6,862 bases of DNA, from positions 1-6,862 of the forward strand of contig JANWIB010000143.1 of assembly GCA_025450155.1 (NCBI GenBank), given 5' to 3'. Below, one piece after another: positions 6,080-6,862 of this stretch (within the stretch, counting starts at the first letter, position 1; every line of letters starts with the position of its first letter). The position numbers and the translations under genes are program-made. This DNA comes from Sphingobacteriaceae bacterium (GTDB lineage Bacteria; Bacteroidota; Bacteroidia; Sphingobacteriales; Sphingobacteriaceae). The notes below the pieces were generated by a model. It did not search any database. It was given only the letters and a program-made list of their open reading frames with translations, and was not told the DNA's origin.

Positions 6080-6862
6080 ATGGCAAAATTAAATTTCGGC
6101 GGCGTAGAAGAAAACGTAGTCACCCGCGAAGAATTCCCCTTAGCAAAAGCACAGGAAGTATTAAAAAATGAAACCGTAGCCGTTATCGGTTATGGCGTAC
6201 AAGGCCCCGGACAGGCACTAAACCAAAAAGACAACGGCATTAATGTGATTGTAGGACAGCGCAAAAATTCCAAAACATGGGATAAAGCTGTCGCTGATGG
6301 ATTTGTACCGGGCGAAACACTTTTCGAAATCGAAGAAGCGCTTCAAAAAGGGACTATTATTTGTTACCTGTTAAGTGATGCCGCTCAAATTGAACTTTGG
6401 CCAACGGTTAAAAAACATTTAACTCCGGGAAAAGCATTGTACTTTTCTCACGGATTTGGTATCACCTTCAATGAACAAACCGGAATCATTCCTCCAGCAG
6501 GCGTAGATGTATTCTTAGTTGCTCCTAAAGGTTCAGGCACTTCATTACGCCGTATGTTCTTACAAGGACGCGGATTAAACTCCAGTTATGCTATATTTCA
6601 GGATGCTACAGGGAAAGCCTGGGATAGAGTTGTTGCTCTTGGCATTGCTGTAGGAAGCGGCTATTTGTTTGAAACGAATTTCAAGAAAGAGGTTTATAGT
6701 GATCTAACCGGAGAGCGTGGAACACTAATGGGGTGCATTCAGGGAATTTTTGCCGCACAATATGAAGTACTACGCAGTAAGGGACATACTCCTTCGGAAG
6801 CTTTTAACGAAACGGTTGAAGAATTAACCCAATCGCTAATGCCATTAGTAGCCGAAAACGGA
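6080..6862 (+). CDS. ilvC: Ketol-acid reductoisomerase, 5' part
   Basis: IlvC converts 2-acetolactate and 2-aceto-2-hydroxybutyrate to the dihydroxyacids used by IlvD, by an Mg2+-dependent alkyl shift followed by NAD(P)H reduction. The visible 261 codons run open to the window edge. Residues 31-180 form the Rossmann domain: GYGVQG (37-42) is the dinucleotide loop, and R61, K62 and S64 in GQRKNSKTW are placed to bind the NADPH phosphate, which suggests NADPH preference. HGFG (124-127) and APKG (148-151) are conserved in the family. The knotted C-terminal domain begins near 183, with metal ligands D208 and E212 in SDLTGERG. Class I or class II length cannot be decided, since the 3' end is missing; the sequence looks like the shorter Bacteroidota form of about 350 residues. 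The ATG at 6080 is the only reasonable start and lacks a Shine-Dalgarno sequence. No separate promoter was found in the 46 bases before it. Confidence 0.96.
   Translation, partial: MAKLNFGGVEENVVTREEFPLAKAQEVLKNETVAVIGYGVQGPGQALNQKDNGINVIVGQRKNSKTWDKAVADGFVPGETLFEIEEALQKGTIICYLLSDAAQIELWPTVKKHLTPGKALYFSHGFGITFNEQTGIIPPAGVDVFLVAPKGSGTSLRRMFLQGRGLNSSYAIFQDATGKAWDRVVALGIAVGSGYLFETNFKKEVYSDLTGERGTLMGCIQGIFAAQYEVLRSKGHTPSEAFNETVEELTQSLMPLVAENG

Overview
The window looks like chromosomal DNA of a member of the phylum Bacteroidota, most likely Sphingobacteriales or a near relative. Four things point there. The atpC end stops directly after the beta-sandwich domain. The ilv proteins resemble Bacteroidota versions, as I recall them. 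Start codons lack clear Shine-Dalgarno sequences. The spacer between ilvD and ilvB carries A-rich heptad repeats. The genus cannot be settled from the sequence alone.

Layout, all genes on the + strand: the 3' end of atpC (1-210); an AT-rich spacer; an unrecognised 188-residue coiled-coil-like protein (361-927); a spacer with a plausible Bacteroidota-type promoter (975-1006); ilvD (1046-2746); a 103-base spacer with two sets of 7-base repeats; ilvB (2850-4589); ilvN (4617-5273); a 100-base spacer that repeats part of the next gene's 5' end; an unrecognised 219-residue protein with a faint nuclease-fold look (5374-6033); and ilvC, cut by the window edge (6080-6862). No gap between genes exceeds 150 bases. 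I see no tRNA, rRNA, CRISPR array, transposase or convincing terminator.

The ilv genes supply consecutive steps of valine and isoleucine synthesis. IlvB and IlvN form acetohydroxyacid synthase, IlvC reduces and isomerises its product, and IlvD dehydrates the resulting dihydroxyacid. They probably form one operon read from the promoter before ilvD.

The two unrecognised genes are much poorer in G+C than the ilv genes. Hand counts give 16 of 60 bases at 361-420 and 14 of 60 at 5821-5880, against 31 of 60 at both 1321-1380 (ilvD) and 3661-3720 (ilvB). One sits just outside the pathway cluster and the other inside it, between ilvN and ilvC. Both look like later insertions, and short direct repeats lie close to each. 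No complete new system can be demonstrated here. The most interesting points are these two accessory genes, their flanking repeats and the heptad repeats.
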